From Priestia koreensis (GTDB lineage Bacteria; Bacillota; Bacilli; Bacillales; Bacillaceae_H), in contig NZ_LILC01000002.1 in assembly GCF_001274935.1 (NCBI RefSeq), forward strand, positions 267,924 through 331,923: a stretch of DNA of 64,000 nucleotides, given 5' to 3'. Below are positions 9,120 through 17,180 of this stretch, in pieces (position 1 is the first letter of the stretch; each line of letters begins with the position of its first letter). The translations under genes were made by a program, and so were the position numbers. The notes below the pieces were generated by a model that had not been told where the DNA came from, did not search any database, and saw only the letters and a program-made list of their open reading frames with translations.

Positions 9120-10833
9120 AGAATTAGATGAAGAACTAAAAGTTTTACTAAATAAAATGGAAAAAGATCCGAAAGAAATAGAAGATGCGTTTTATAAGAA
9201 CCTAGAGTTTGGAACAGGTGGGATGCGCGGAGAGCTAGGACCGGGTACCAATCGTCTGAACGTATATATGATCCGCAAAGCAACAGAAGGGCTAGCTCGT
9301 TATATTGAAGAGAATGGTACCGAGGCGAAGGAGCGCGGTGTAGTGGTGGGGTATGATTCTCGTCACAAGTCTCCCCAATTTGCATTAGAAGTTGCGAAAG
9401 TATTAGGTGCGCATGGAATTAAAACGTACATTTTTAATGAGCTTCGTCCGACACCAGAGCTTTCATTTGCTGTTCGGAAGCTTCACGCTTTTGCAGGAAT
9501 TGTAATTACCGCAAGTCATAATCCACCAGAGTACAACGGCTATAAGGTGTACGGCGAGGATGGTGGTCAAATTCCGCTTAAGGCAGCTGATACTATTATT
9601 CCATATATCAATGCTGTCGAGAATGAATTAACGGTTGCGGTGAGAGAAGAAAGTGAGCTTCTTGAGAAGAATGTTCTTATTTATATAGGAGAAGAAATGG
9701 ACGCAGCCTATCTTGAACAGCTTAAGACGATTTCCGTTCAGCCAGAACTCATGAAGGAGATTGGACAAGATCTTAAGATTGTTTTTACACCTCTTCATGG
9801 AACAGGTAATAAGCCTGTACGTTCAGGACTTGAAGCGCTTGGGTTTACGAATGTTTCTGTTGTCTCTGAGCAGGAGCTTCCAGATCCAAATTTCTCTACT
9901 GTTACATCACCAAATCCTGAAGAGCATGCGGCATTTGAGCTTGCGATTAAGTACGGGAAGGAAATAGATGCAGATATTCTAATGGGAACAGATCCTGATG
10001 CCGATCGCTTAGGCGTAGCGGTAAAAAATGAACATGGTGACTATGTCGTGCTAACAGGTAATCAAATGGGGGCGTTAATGCTTCATTATTTATTATCTCA
10101 AAAAGCGGCACAAGGGACCCTTCCACAAAACGGTGTTGTCATCAAAACGATTGTAACATCTGAAATTGGTCGTGTGATTGCAGAGAAATTTGGATTGCAA
10201 ACGCTTGATACGTTAACAGGATTCAAGTTCATTGGCGAAAAGATCAAAGAGTTTGAAGAAACAAATGAATATACGTTCCAATTCGGCTACGAGGAAAGCT
10301 ATGGCTACTTAATTGGTGACTTTGTTCGAGATAAGGATGCGGTTCAATCAGCGCTATTTGCAGCTGAGGTCGCAGCATACTATAAAAGTCAAGGCAAAAC
10401 GCTTTATAAAGGGTTACTAGATATCTTTGAAGAAGTAGGCTATTTCCAGGAGTCGCTTCGTTCCTTAACATTAAAAGGAAAAGACGGAGCGGAGCAGATT
10501 CAGCATATCTTATCTGTGTTCCGCGCTGATGCACCAAAAGAAATTAATGGTGTACGCGTAATGGCAGTAGAAGATTTCCAAGCGAGTGAACGAAAAGACG
10601 GTTTGACAGGAGAGGTAACAGCCTTAACACTTCCTTCTTCAAACGTTCTTAAGTTTTATTTAGAGGATGGCTCATGGTTTACAATCCGTCCGTCAGGAAC
10701 CGAACCAAAAGCCAAGTTCTATTTTGCAGTGCAATCAGCTTCACTTCAACACAGTGAAGAACTTTTAAATCAATTAGAAGCTACGGTTATGACAATGGTA
10801 GACGAAATTGTAAAGTCAAAAAACAGCCTTTAA
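9079..10833 (+). CDS. pgcA: Phosphohexomutase (phosphomannomutase/phosphoglucomutase, PgcA type)
   Basis: A 584-residue alpha-D-phosphohexomutase. The catalytic phosphoserine loop is [11 protein letters not shown] at about residue 145. The metal loop DPDADRLG lies near 305, the sugar-binding loop GYEESYGYL near 405 and the phosphate loop [10 protein letters not shown] near the C-terminus. The ATG at 9079, within the manA 3' end, has AAGGGAGA 8 bases upstream and is preferred over an upstream in-frame start at 9022. B. subtilis PgcA of similar length is a phosphoglucomutase. Here the neighbours manC and manA argue that mannose-6-P to mannose-1-P is at least one reaction, and glucose-1-P for UDP-glucose may be another. 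Confidence 0.88.
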   Translation: MTWKQQLNKWLTYKELDEELKVLLNKMEKDPKEIEDAFYKNLEFGTGGMRGELGPGTNRLNVYMIRKATEGLARYIEENGTEAKERGVVVGYDSRHKSPQFALEVAKVLGAHGIKTYIFNELRPTPELSFAVRKLHAFAGIVITASHNPPEYNGYKVYGEDGGQIPLKAADTIIPYINAVENELTVAVREESELLEKNVLIYIGEEMDAAYLEQLKTISVQPELMKEIGQDLKIVFTPLHGTGNKPVRSGLEALGFTNVSVVSEQELPDPNFSTVTSPNPEEHAAFELAIKYGKEIDADILMGTDPDADRLGVAVKNEHGDYVVLTGNQMGALMLHYLLSQKAAQGTLPQNGVVIKTIVTSEIGRVIAEKFGLQTLDTLTGFKFIGEKIKEFEETNEYTFQFGYEESYGYLIGDFVRDKDAVQSALFAAEVAAYYKSQGKTLYKGLLDIFEEVGYFQESLRSLTLKGKDGAEQIQHILSVFRADAPKEINGVRVMAVEDFQASERKDGLTGEVTALTLPSSNVLKFYLEDGSWFTIRPSGTEPKAKFYFAVQSASLQHSEELLNQLEATVMTMVDEIVKSKNSL

Positions 10834-10937
10834 TTTGAATGTAAGACAAAGAAGAATACTGTATCACTAGGTATGTTTGTAGATAGAAAATTTCTCTATT
10901 CATAAGCAGATCGATTTAGTTAAAGAGGGGATAGAAT

Positions 10938-11078
10938 ATGGAAGATCATCATTCTGCGCAGGCCTTACTTCAGTTATTAAAGAAGGTTCAAGCAGAAGGA
11001 ACTAGCAGAACAGATGGGGATATTAAAAGCTTTATTAACGAACTTTCAATTGAATTAAAGAAATTGCTAGATTCCTAA
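10938..11078 (+). CDS. Small hypothetical protein, 46 residues
   Basis: ATG at 10938 with a strong AAGAGGGG ribosome site 7 bases upstream; stop TAA at 11076-11078. The product begins MEDHHSAQALLQLLKKVQ and is a predicted two-helix acidic/basic peptide without signal or membrane segment. It lies alone between the phosphohexomutase gene and the tyrosine-kinase module and is directly followed by a large symmetrical hairpin, so it looks like a separate transcription unit. I do not recognise the family. Confidence 0.6.
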   Translation: MEDHHSAQALLQLLKKVQAEGTSRTDGDIKSFINELSIELKKLLDS

Positions 11079-11103
11079 TGAGATGTTCCTTTATTTATCT
11101 CTC

Positions 11104-11149
11104 TTTTTTGCATGTTTATAGTTATTTATAACTATAAACATGCAAAAAA
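11104..11149. terminator. Bidirectional terminator palindrome
   Basis: A perfect inverted repeat of 22-base arms with a two-base centre, beginning with a T run and ending in an A run (core GCATGTTTATAG). The plus strand has only A residues after the stem, with the Ts on the 5' side, so the hairpin's U-rich arm is symmetrical. It most likely insulates the small gene from the ywqC-type operon. Confidence 0.6.
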
Positions 11150-11278
11150 AGTTAAAGTTTTTAAATTTATCTAGCTAACTATATCGTTCTAATTTATAAT
11201 GAATTGTCAGATTCTGAGTAAGAAAGCAGTTGTTTTAACTATTTTAAAAATAGAGCAAAAGTCCTTTTTAAAACGGTA

Positions 11279-11306
11279 GTGACAACTTTTATAGGAATTC
11301 TATACA
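11279..11306 (+). promoter_or_regulatory. Candidate sigma-A promoter of the BY-kinase operon
   Basis: GTGACA, 16 bases, then TATACA, about 50 bases before the first gene of the module. The match is moderate; a second TATAGT lies at 11325. Confidence 0.4.
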
Positions 11307-11356
11307 TAAACTCAAACATGTTTGTATAGTGTTTTATTTTACTATTGGAGGTCATC

Positions 11357-12103
11357 ATGGAAGAAACCATAAGTCTGCGTGAACTATTTTACACGCTTAA
11401 AAAACGCCTTTGGTTAATTGTAGTAATAGCGGTATTGGCTGCGACTGTAAGTGCCATTATTAGCTTCTTTGTGTTAACACCTATCTATCAATCATCTACA
11501 CAAATTCTCGTTAACCAAGCGAAAAATAATCAACAGTTGTACAACTATAACGAAGTGCAAACAAATGTACAGCTTATTAATACGTACAGCGTTATTATTA
11601 AAAAACCGATTGTTTTGGACGATGTAAAGAAAGAGCTTAAGTTGTCTTATTCAACAGAAGAGCTTACGAACAAAATTGCTGTAGCAAGCGAAAAAGATTC
11701 CCAAGTCTTTTCTGTGACAGTGGAAGATCCAGATCCGGTCATGGCCGCGAAAATTGCGAATACGACCGCACAAGTGTTTCAAAACAAAATCCCCAAAATT
11801 ATGAGCGTGGATAACGTAAGCATCTTGTCAAAGGCAGCTCTTGGAGAAGATCCGTCTCCTATTAAACCGAAGCCGCTCTTAAACATTGCTATTGCACTTG
11901 TAGTAGGTGTGATGCTTGGGGTAGGATTGGCGTTTTTACTTGAGTATCTAGATAATACGATTAAAACAGAGCAGGACGTGGAACAAGTGTTGGGGCTTCC
12001 TGTACTAGGTGTTATTACGGTTATGGACGGGAAGAGCCTTCAAGATGCCGCAGCAGTAGCACCAGGTCAACGAACAAGAAGAGGTGAAGTCTACGATGGC
12101 TAA
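11357..12103 (+). CDS. ywqC: BY-kinase membrane activator (Wzz/CapA/YwqC family)
   Basis: A 248-residue polysaccharide co-polymerase. It has two membrane segments (about residues 20-42 and 170-190) enclosing an extracytoplasmic loop. The family signature PxxPxxPxP appears as DPSPIKPKPLLN just before the second segment. The cytoplasmic tail normally activates the partner tyrosine kinase and sets chain length. GGAGG six bases before the ATG at 11357 favours this start over a TTG at 11345. It overlaps the kinase gene by 8 bases. B. subtilis YwqC (TkmA) and staphylococcal CapA are the family models. Confidence 0.88.
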   Translation: MEETISLRELFYTLKKRLWLIVVIAVLAATVSAIISFFVLTPIYQSSTQILVNQAKNNQQLYNYNEVQTNVQLINTYSVIIKKPIVLDDVKKELKLSYSTEELTNKIAVASEKDSQVFSVTVEDPDPVMAAKIANTTAQVFQNKIPKIMSVDNVSILSKAALGEDPSPIKPKPLLNIAIALVVGVMLGVGLAFLLEYLDNTIKTEQDVEQVLGLPVLGVITVMDGKSLQDAAAVAPGQRTRRGEVYDG

Positions 12104-12809
12104 ACGATTTGGGAAGAACAAAAAAGTTTCCAATATGAGAAATTTAATCGCCCACTTAAAACCTAAATCAACTATTTCTGAGCAATATCGTACCATTCGA
12201 ACAAATATTCAATTTTCCAATGTTGATCAAAAGTTGCGCTCCATCGTCGTAACTTCTTCTGTTCCAGGAGAAGGGAAATCGACAACGATTGCGAACTTAG
12301 CAACCGTTTTTGCTCAACAGGATAAACGTGTATTACTGATCGATGGTGATTTGCGTAAGCCAACGGCTCACTATACGTTTCGATTAGAGAACCGCATGGG
12401 CTTAACAAACGTTTTAACGAAACAAACAAGGTTAGCATCTGCTATTCAGCGAAGCGAAGTAAAGAATTTGGACATCTTAACAAGTGGCCCTATTCCACCA
12501 AATCCAGCTGAATTGCTAGCCTCACAGGCCATGGCCAATCTGTTCACAGAGTTATATGAGCATTATGAATTGATTGTATTTGACTCGCCGCCTATTTTAC
12601 CTGTTACGGATGCACAAATACTAGCCAATCAATGTGACGGAGCTGTGTTAGTTGTTCAGAGCGGTCGCTCTGATAAAGAGGCCACTCAAAAGGCAAAAGA
12701 GCTTTTAGATGCAGCAAAAGGCAAGTTGCTAGGCGTTGTGCTAAATAGGAAAGAGCAAAAGGCCAGCAGCGGTTACTACCACTATTATGGAACGGATAAC
12801 AACAACTGA
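12096..12809 (+). CDS. ywqD: Bacterial tyrosine kinase (YwqD/CpsD family)
   Basis: A 237-residue cytoplasmic BY-kinase. It shows Walker A (SSVPGEGKSTT), Walker A' (LLIDGDLRKPT) and Walker B (LIVFDSPPILPVTD). A C-terminal tyrosine cluster (SSGYYHYYGT) is the usual autophosphorylation tail. It phosphorylates itself and commonly UDP-glucose dehydrogenases, so the ugd gene 1.2 kb downstream is a likely substrate by analogy with YwqD-YwqF/TuaD. The ATG at 12096 has AGAGGTG upstream. No YwqE-type phosphotyrosine phosphatase gene is found in the window, unlike the B. subtilis ywqCDEF operon. Confidence 0.9.
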   Translation: MAKRFGKNKKVSNMRNLIAHLKPKSTISEQYRTIRTNIQFSNVDQKLRSIVVTSSVPGEGKSTTIANLATVFAQQDKRVLLIDGDLRKPTAHYTFRLENRMGLTNVLTKQTRLASAIQRSEVKNLDILTSGPIPPNPAELLASQAMANLFTELYEHYELIVFDSPPILPVTDAQILANQCDGAVLVVQSGRSDKEATQKAKELLDAAKGKLLGVVLNRKEQKASSGYYHYYGTDNNN

Positions 12810-12836
12810 ATATCTTCTTAAGGAGTGATAGTAGCA

Positions 12837-13637
12837 ATGCCAATGATGCGTGAAATTTGGACCCCTTTTAAATTAGTAGGGGTCCGTTATTTTAAAGACA
12901 AGGGCAATGGGTTGTATTACAGAAAAGTTAGAAACCAAGCGAGAAAAGAAATCCGTCCACCTTGGCGTTTGAAACGCTTTTACGGACTCACAGCCCTCTT
13001 GGTAGTAGGGATTGTTGTAGGTATAGGTTATTACGTCGTAATCCAGAAAGCGTCAGATCAATTGTTTACTGAGGTATCTAAGGATGTAACATCAGAGGAC
13101 ATGATAAGTATTCTTCATAATAAAAACGTGCAACAACTGTTAAAAGATGAAGTAGGGGCTGCAAAAGCAAGTAGTGTGTTAGTAAAGTACAGTGTTTTAT
13201 CTACAGATGCTCCTGAGTCAGTCACTCATGCAAATCAACCAAAAGAGACGACTGATTCGTCATCACCTAGCGGCACAACTGAAGGATCTTCATCTGTCTC
13301 AAATTCCAGCAGTGAAGGAAATTCTAGTGAAACACCTTCGTCTACAAATAATGGAGAAACACAAAAAGAATCAAATTCGCAAAAGAGTAAGGAGAATAGT
13401 AAAGGGTCATCTGCATCAAACTCTTCCGCACTGCGTTTTGAATCTCGTGAAGAAGCAACAAGGTTTGTGTTACGTAAATTTTCAATTTCAGAAGTCAATG
13501 AAATACGCACGCTCGTCCAGGGTAATGCGAATGCTGATGAGAAAGCTCATGTTAAAAAACTAGTCTATTCTCGCCTTTCACCTTCAGAAGTACAAGCACT
13601 TAAAGTATTCAGTGTTATTGAAAGGGCAAATCATTAA
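12837..13637 (+). CDS. Unknown single-pass membrane protein of the BY-kinase operon
   Basis: A 266-residue protein that I do not recognise. Residues 1-43 are basic and presumably cytoplasmic, followed by one membrane segment (about 44-67, LTALLVVGIVVGIGYYVV). After a short folded part comes a low-complexity Ser/Asn/Thr/Glu linker (about 130-195). The C-terminus is a compact, probably helical 65-residue domain with EATRFVLRKFSISEVNEI and LSPSEVQALKVF. The topology suggests an outward-facing stalk carrying a helical head. AAGGAG lies 11 bases before the ATG at 12837. It takes the place of ywqE in the B. subtilis gene order, between the kinase and ugd. A role in polymer secretion or attachment is a guess. 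Confidence 0.7.
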   Translation: MPMMREIWTPFKLVGVRYFKDKGNGLYYRKVRNQARKEIRPPWRLKRFYGLTALLVVGIVVGIGYYVVIQKASDQLFTEVSKDVTSEDMISILHNKNVQQLLKDEVGAAKASSVLVKYSVLSTDAPESVTHANQPKETTDSSSPSGTTEGSSSVSNSSSEGNSSETPSSTNNGETQKESNSQKSKENSKGSSASNSSALRFESREEATRFVLRKFSISEVNEIRTLVQGNANADEKAHVKKLVYSRLSPSEVQALKVFSVIERANH

Positions 13638-13766
13638 TGAGATCGTTTTTTTTACCCTAATATGGTAAAAAAATAATTTTGAGTAATAATATACTAAAAT
13701 ATCTTTTTTGTTCAGAATTAACTTTCTATTCCTAAAGAAAAGATATTTCGAAATATTAATAAATGA

Positions 13767-13820
13767 ACTAAAAAGAAGCGGTCTTTCCTTAATTATAAGG
13801 AAAGACCGCTTCTTTTTAGT
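13767..13820. terminator. Perfect 25-bp inverted repeat, probable terminator
   Basis: Two 25-base arms with a 4-base loop, containing GAAGCGGTCTTTCC and ending in a T-rich arm. It stands in the 349-base gap between the unknown membrane protein gene and ugd copy 2, about 130 bases after the former. The rest of the gap holds AT-rich sequence and a small CTGTAT/ATACAG palindrome near 13920; no gene is seen. Confidence 0.75.
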
Positions 13821-13986
13821 GAAAATGTGATTTAACAGCGCTATTTGTTGCCATAACCTTTGTAGCTACAGTATTCTAAACAGTAAGTTGTATTCCTGAA
13901 AATAATGAATGTCAATCACTGTATTTGTATACAGAGATGAATTGTTTGAGTGGAATAGAATATGAACAATTAAAGGTGGATGTTAA

Positions 13987-15306
13987 ATGAAAATCTCAGT
14001 AGCTGGCACAGGCTATGTTGGTCTTGTAACAGGTGTCTGCCTAGCAGAATATGGGCATACGGTTACATGTGTTGATATAGATGAGAGAAAAGTAGCGTTA
14101 ATGGAATCAGGTATCTCACCAATTTATGAACCAAGGTTGCAAGAGCTGATGATAAAGAATAAAGAACGGTTGTCTTTTACAACAGACTATCAGGGTGCTT
14201 ACAAAGAGGCGGACGTTATTTTTATTGGAGTGGGAACGCCTGAAAAGCAGGACGGGTCAGCGAATTTAACTCATGTGTATACCGTGGCAGAGCAGATTGC
14301 GAGAAGCGTGGAGAAAGATTGTGTAGTTGTGGTGAAGTCAACCGTCCCAATTGGAACGAATGATAAAATTGAAGCGCTCATTCATTCAAACTTGGCGCAC
14401 GATGTAACGGTTCATGTGGCATCAAATCCAGAGTTTCTCTCACAAGGAAGTGCAGTAAGAGATACGCTCGGTGCGTCACGTATTGTCATCGGAGTGGAAG
14501 ATGAGGAAGCCGGCCAGGTTTTACAGACGGTGTACAAAGACTTCAATGCACCAATCGTTGTGACGAACCGGAAAAGCGCTGAAATGATTAAGTATGCTTC
14601 GAATGATTTCTTGGCATTAAAAATCTCGTTTATTAATGAGATTGCAAATTTATGCGAAATTATTGGCGCTGATATTGAAGATGTTGCGCATGGGATGGGC
14701 TTTGATAAGCGGATCGGGGACCAATTCTTAAAGGCTGGAATTGGCTATGGAGGTTCTTGTTTCCCAAAAGATACGAAGGCACTTCATTGGCTTGCAAACT
14801 TTCACGATTACGAACTGAAAACTGTAAAAGCAGCCATCGATGTAAACGAAAATCAAAAGCTGAAGCTCCTAAAGAAATCGCGAAAGTATTATGAGCGTCT
14901 AACAGGATTAAACGTGGCGGTGCTAGGATTGACGTTCAAGCCTGGAACCGATGATTTACGCGAAGCGCCAACGCTCGTGAATATTCCTTTGATGATCGAA
15001 GACGGTGCAAATGTAAGGGCATGGGACCCCGTGGGAATAGAGAACTTTAAAAAGCTGCATCCTGAAGGGATAACCTACTGCTCCTCGATTGAAGAAGCCT
15101 TACAAGAAGCAGGTATCTGTTTTATTTTCACGGAATGGCAAGAAATCAAGGAGTTGGAACTGGACAAGTACCGTACATTGATGAAGCATCCAATCGTCTT
15201 AGATGGTCGTAACTGCTATCAGTTAGCAGATGCAGAAAAAGCGGGCATCGTTTACGATTCAATTGGCAGGGAGACAATTTCACAAACCGAAACGTCGTTT
15301 GTATAG
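13987..15306 (+). CDS. ugd: UDP-glucose 6-dehydrogenase (copy 2)
   Basis: 439 residues, the same length and motifs as the copy at 4185 (GTGYVGLVTG; GYGGSCFPKDT with the catalytic Cys; LGLTFKPGTDDLR). Differences concentrate at residues 50-190 and in the last 90 residues. The two genes differ at many silent sites, so the duplication is not recent. Its place after the BY-kinase pair matches ywqF in B. subtilis, a known phosphorylation target there. AAAGGTGG lies about 6 bases before the ATG. The paralogue probably allows separate control of UDP-glucuronate supply. Confidence 0.95.
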   Translation: MKISVAGTGYVGLVTGVCLAEYGHTVTCVDIDERKVALMESGISPIYEPRLQELMIKNKERLSFTTDYQGAYKEADVIFIGVGTPEKQDGSANLTHVYTVAEQIARSVEKDCVVVVKSTVPIGTNDKIEALIHSNLAHDVTVHVASNPEFLSQGSAVRDTLGASRIVIGVEDEEAGQVLQTVYKDFNAPIVVTNRKSAEMIKYASNDFLALKISFINEIANLCEIIGADIEDVAHGMGFDKRIGDQFLKAGIGYGGSCFPKDTKALHWLANFHDYELKTVKAAIDVNENQKLKLLKKSRKYYERLTGLNVAVLGLTFKPGTDDLREAPTLVNIPLMIEDGANVRAWDPVGIENFKKLHPEGITYCSSIEEALQEAGICFIFTEWQEIKELELDKYRTLMKHPIVLDGRNCYQLADAEKAGIVYDSIGRETISQTETSFV

Positions 15307-15315
15307 ATTCTCTAA

Positions 15316-15355
15316 AAAAAGCAGGGAGAAGGACTCATCCTTCTCCCTGCTTTTT
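15316..15355. terminator. Convergent bidirectional terminator
   Basis: The stem GCAGGGAGAAGGA/TCCTTCTCCCTGC has a CTCA loop and is flanked by A and T runs on both sides. It serves ugd copy 2 and the opposing sigma-factor gene. Confidence 0.9.
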
Positions 15356-15356
15356 C

Positions 15357-15848
15357 CTATGGTTTAAATAAATGTTTTTTCGCTCTCAGTTTTTTTCTTG
15401 CTGTTTTCCCCCACGCTTTTACCGTTTCCTCAGACACGCCGTACGTGTGAGCCATCGTCCGAAATGAATAGCCGTGAACGATATGATCCATCACATACGT
15501 TAATTCTCTTGCTGACAATCCCTCTAAATAAGGTGATAAATATTCCTGTTCCAAATACGTGTGTTCATAAGAAGGAGCATTCACCATTTCGTAGTGAATA
15601 GTAGGCTGACGATCGGCTAGCTGCACCTTTTTTCGTAGGTGTGCAAGCATATAGCCACGAATAGTGGCATAGGCAAAAGGAGCAAATGCCCCTTTCGTAT
15701 AATCGTGGCGTTCGTGTGCTTTCCAAAGGCTAATGAGACCAAGCTGATAATAATCCTGCTGCTCTTGATAGACGTTGATTGAACGCATAATGGAATAAAT
15801 CATCGGCTCGTATTGAATAATCAATTCCTCAAACTGTTCGTTTTTCAT
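15357..15848 (-). CDS. Small sigma-70 family factor
   Basis: A 163-residue protein with a region 2-like half (DYYQLGLISLWKA; ATIRGYMLAHLRKK) and a region 4-like helix-turn-helix at the C-terminus (SFRTMAHTYGVSEETVKAW). Regions 1 and 3 are absent. Its size and layout resemble the ECF-like or ComX/SigH-type small sigma factors of Bacillaceae, but no specific family can be assigned. GGGAG lies 8 bases before the ATG. No anti-sigma gene is adjacent: the neighbours are ugd (convergent) and, divergently, an SGNH-like protein gene. Confidence 0.8.
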   Translation of the reverse strand: MKNEQFEELIIQYEPMIYSIMRSINVYQEQQDYYQLGLISLWKAHERHDYTKGAFAPFAYATIRGYMLAHLRKKVQLADRQPTIHYEMVNAPSYEHTYLEQEYLSPYLEGLSARELTYVMDHIVHGYSFRTMAHTYGVSEETVKAWGKTARKKLRAKKHLFKP

Positions 15849-16205
15849 GTTCTAGCTCCCGATAGAAGCGCGCTTTCTTGTATTCCGCGGTAGGTTTATC
15901 ATAGCGAATCATGTTAAACAGATCGAATCACTAAATATCTTCTTTTACGTCTTAAAAGAGCTGATCTTCGCTGAAGGAAGTCCCTTCCCTAGGTGAAGTG
16001 GCATCGTTTATGTATGTTACATGGAAGGAGACGCTAGGGGGGAGAAAGTAATTGTATTAATACAGGAGGGCTTCAACGGTATAAAAACAGATTGTGTTTG
16101 GCTGATATTTAAATAATCTTCTGTTAAGCTCCTCTTTCTATAAAACTATTTCTTTATTATAATAGAATTAAATGGTGAAAAATGTTATTTAGGTGGGGAA
16201 CTGAA
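15849..16205. other. Non-coding divergent region
   Basis: 357 bases between the divergent sigma-factor and SGNH-like genes. It contains a GGAAGTCCCTTCC inverted repeat near 15980-15993 and a short purine-rich stretch around 16030-16050. No convincing gene, riboswitch or strong promoter was recognised. Confidence 0.4.
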
Positions 16206-17000
16206 ATGAAATTAAAAATCGTAGCATATGTAGGTACTATCCTCGTAATGATTACATGTACAGCAGTAATTATAATGGGCTATTTAAGCTGGCATCAGAG
16301 GATAGAGAATAAAGCACAGGCATCTGACCTAGAATATGAGGCATATTCGAAGAAAGAAGAAGAGGAATCCAAACTAACGGATCTAAAAGAACGCACAAAA
16401 ACTTTACCGGCAGCCATGAGACAGAAATTTTATCAAGCTGCAAAAGAAAAGAGGCCATTAGAGATCGTATTCGTTGGCTCTAAAGCAACTTCCACGTCCC
16501 CAAATAGCTGGCCAACTCTCCTCGAAAAGCAATTAAAGGCTGCATATGGAAAAGAGTTTATTCACGTTACGATAAAGACCTATTCACAACAAACGTCTAA
16601 AGACCTACTAAACGGAGGGATCGTTAAAGAAGTAATGTCGACAAAGCCCGATATTGTGCTAGTAGAACCGCCTCTTCTTAACGAGTATCAAGCTTTTTCT
16701 GTGGATCGAACGTTAAGTAATCTTTCGCAGTTGCTAGGTCAATGGAAAGAAAAGCAGGTGGTCGTTATCATTCAACCACCAAATCCACTTTACAAAAACG
16801 ACTCTTATATCAATGAAGTGAAGCAACTTCACACATGGGCCACTGATTTGCATTATACGTACGTAAATCATTGGGAAGCTTGGCCGTCTTCCACGTCTGA
16901 TGATCTGTTATCCTATTTAACTGAGGATCATCTGCTACCAAATGAGAAGGGTCAGAAGCTATGGTCCGACTTTTTAACCCATTATTTTATCTCTAAATAG
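16206..17000 (+). CDS. Membrane-anchored SGNH-hydrolase-like protein with altered block I
   Basis: A 264-residue protein with an N-terminal membrane anchor (about residues 4-28) followed by a charged linker and an SGNH-fold domain. Block V is clear near the C-terminus (EDHLLPNEKGQKLW, the Asp-x-x-His pair). The block I position reads VFVGSKATST rather than GDSxxxG, so the canonical nucleophilic serine context is not conserved. Esterase activity is thus uncertain; a Ser further along could substitute. The domain should face outside the membrane, where relatives modify glycans or lipids. AGGTGGGG precedes the ATG at 16206. It stands as a single gene with its own terminator. Confidence 0.65.
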   Translation: MKLKIVAYVGTILVMITCTAVIIMGYLSWHQRIENKAQASDLEYEAYSKKEEEESKLTDLKERTKTLPAAMRQKFYQAAKEKRPLEIVFVGSKATSTSPNSWPTLLEKQLKAAYGKEFIHVTIKTYSQQTSKDLLNGGIVKEVMSTKPDIVLVEPPLLNEYQAFSVDRTLSNLSQLLGQWKEKQVVVIIQPPNPLYKNDSYINEVKQLHTWATDLHYTYVNHWEAWPSSTSDDLLSYLTEDHLLPNEKGQKLWSDFLTHYFISK

Positions 17001-17022
17001 TTAATAAGAACTATTTCTGATT

Positions 17023-17069
17023 AAAAAAGAAGATTTCTCCTTAAAAAGAGGGGGATTATCTTCTTTTTT
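17023..17069 (+). terminator. Terminator after the SGNH-like gene
   Basis: 12-bp stem AAAAAAGAAGAT/ATCTTCTTTTTT with an internal imperfect hairpin and a T run. Confidence 0.7.
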
Positions 17070-17180
17070 TGTGAGTAAAAGTAGAAAATTGTCGAAAAAC
17101 TAGTAAAATATACTATACGTATAAAGTCCTATTTAGTATAGTGGATAGTAACCCAATAAATGTCTGGAAGGAAGACGATT

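Noticed and set aside
11104..11149. Inverted repeat as the end of an insertion sequence
   Set aside because: It is a single compact palindrome with T and A outer arms and no flanking duplication; terminator function explains it.
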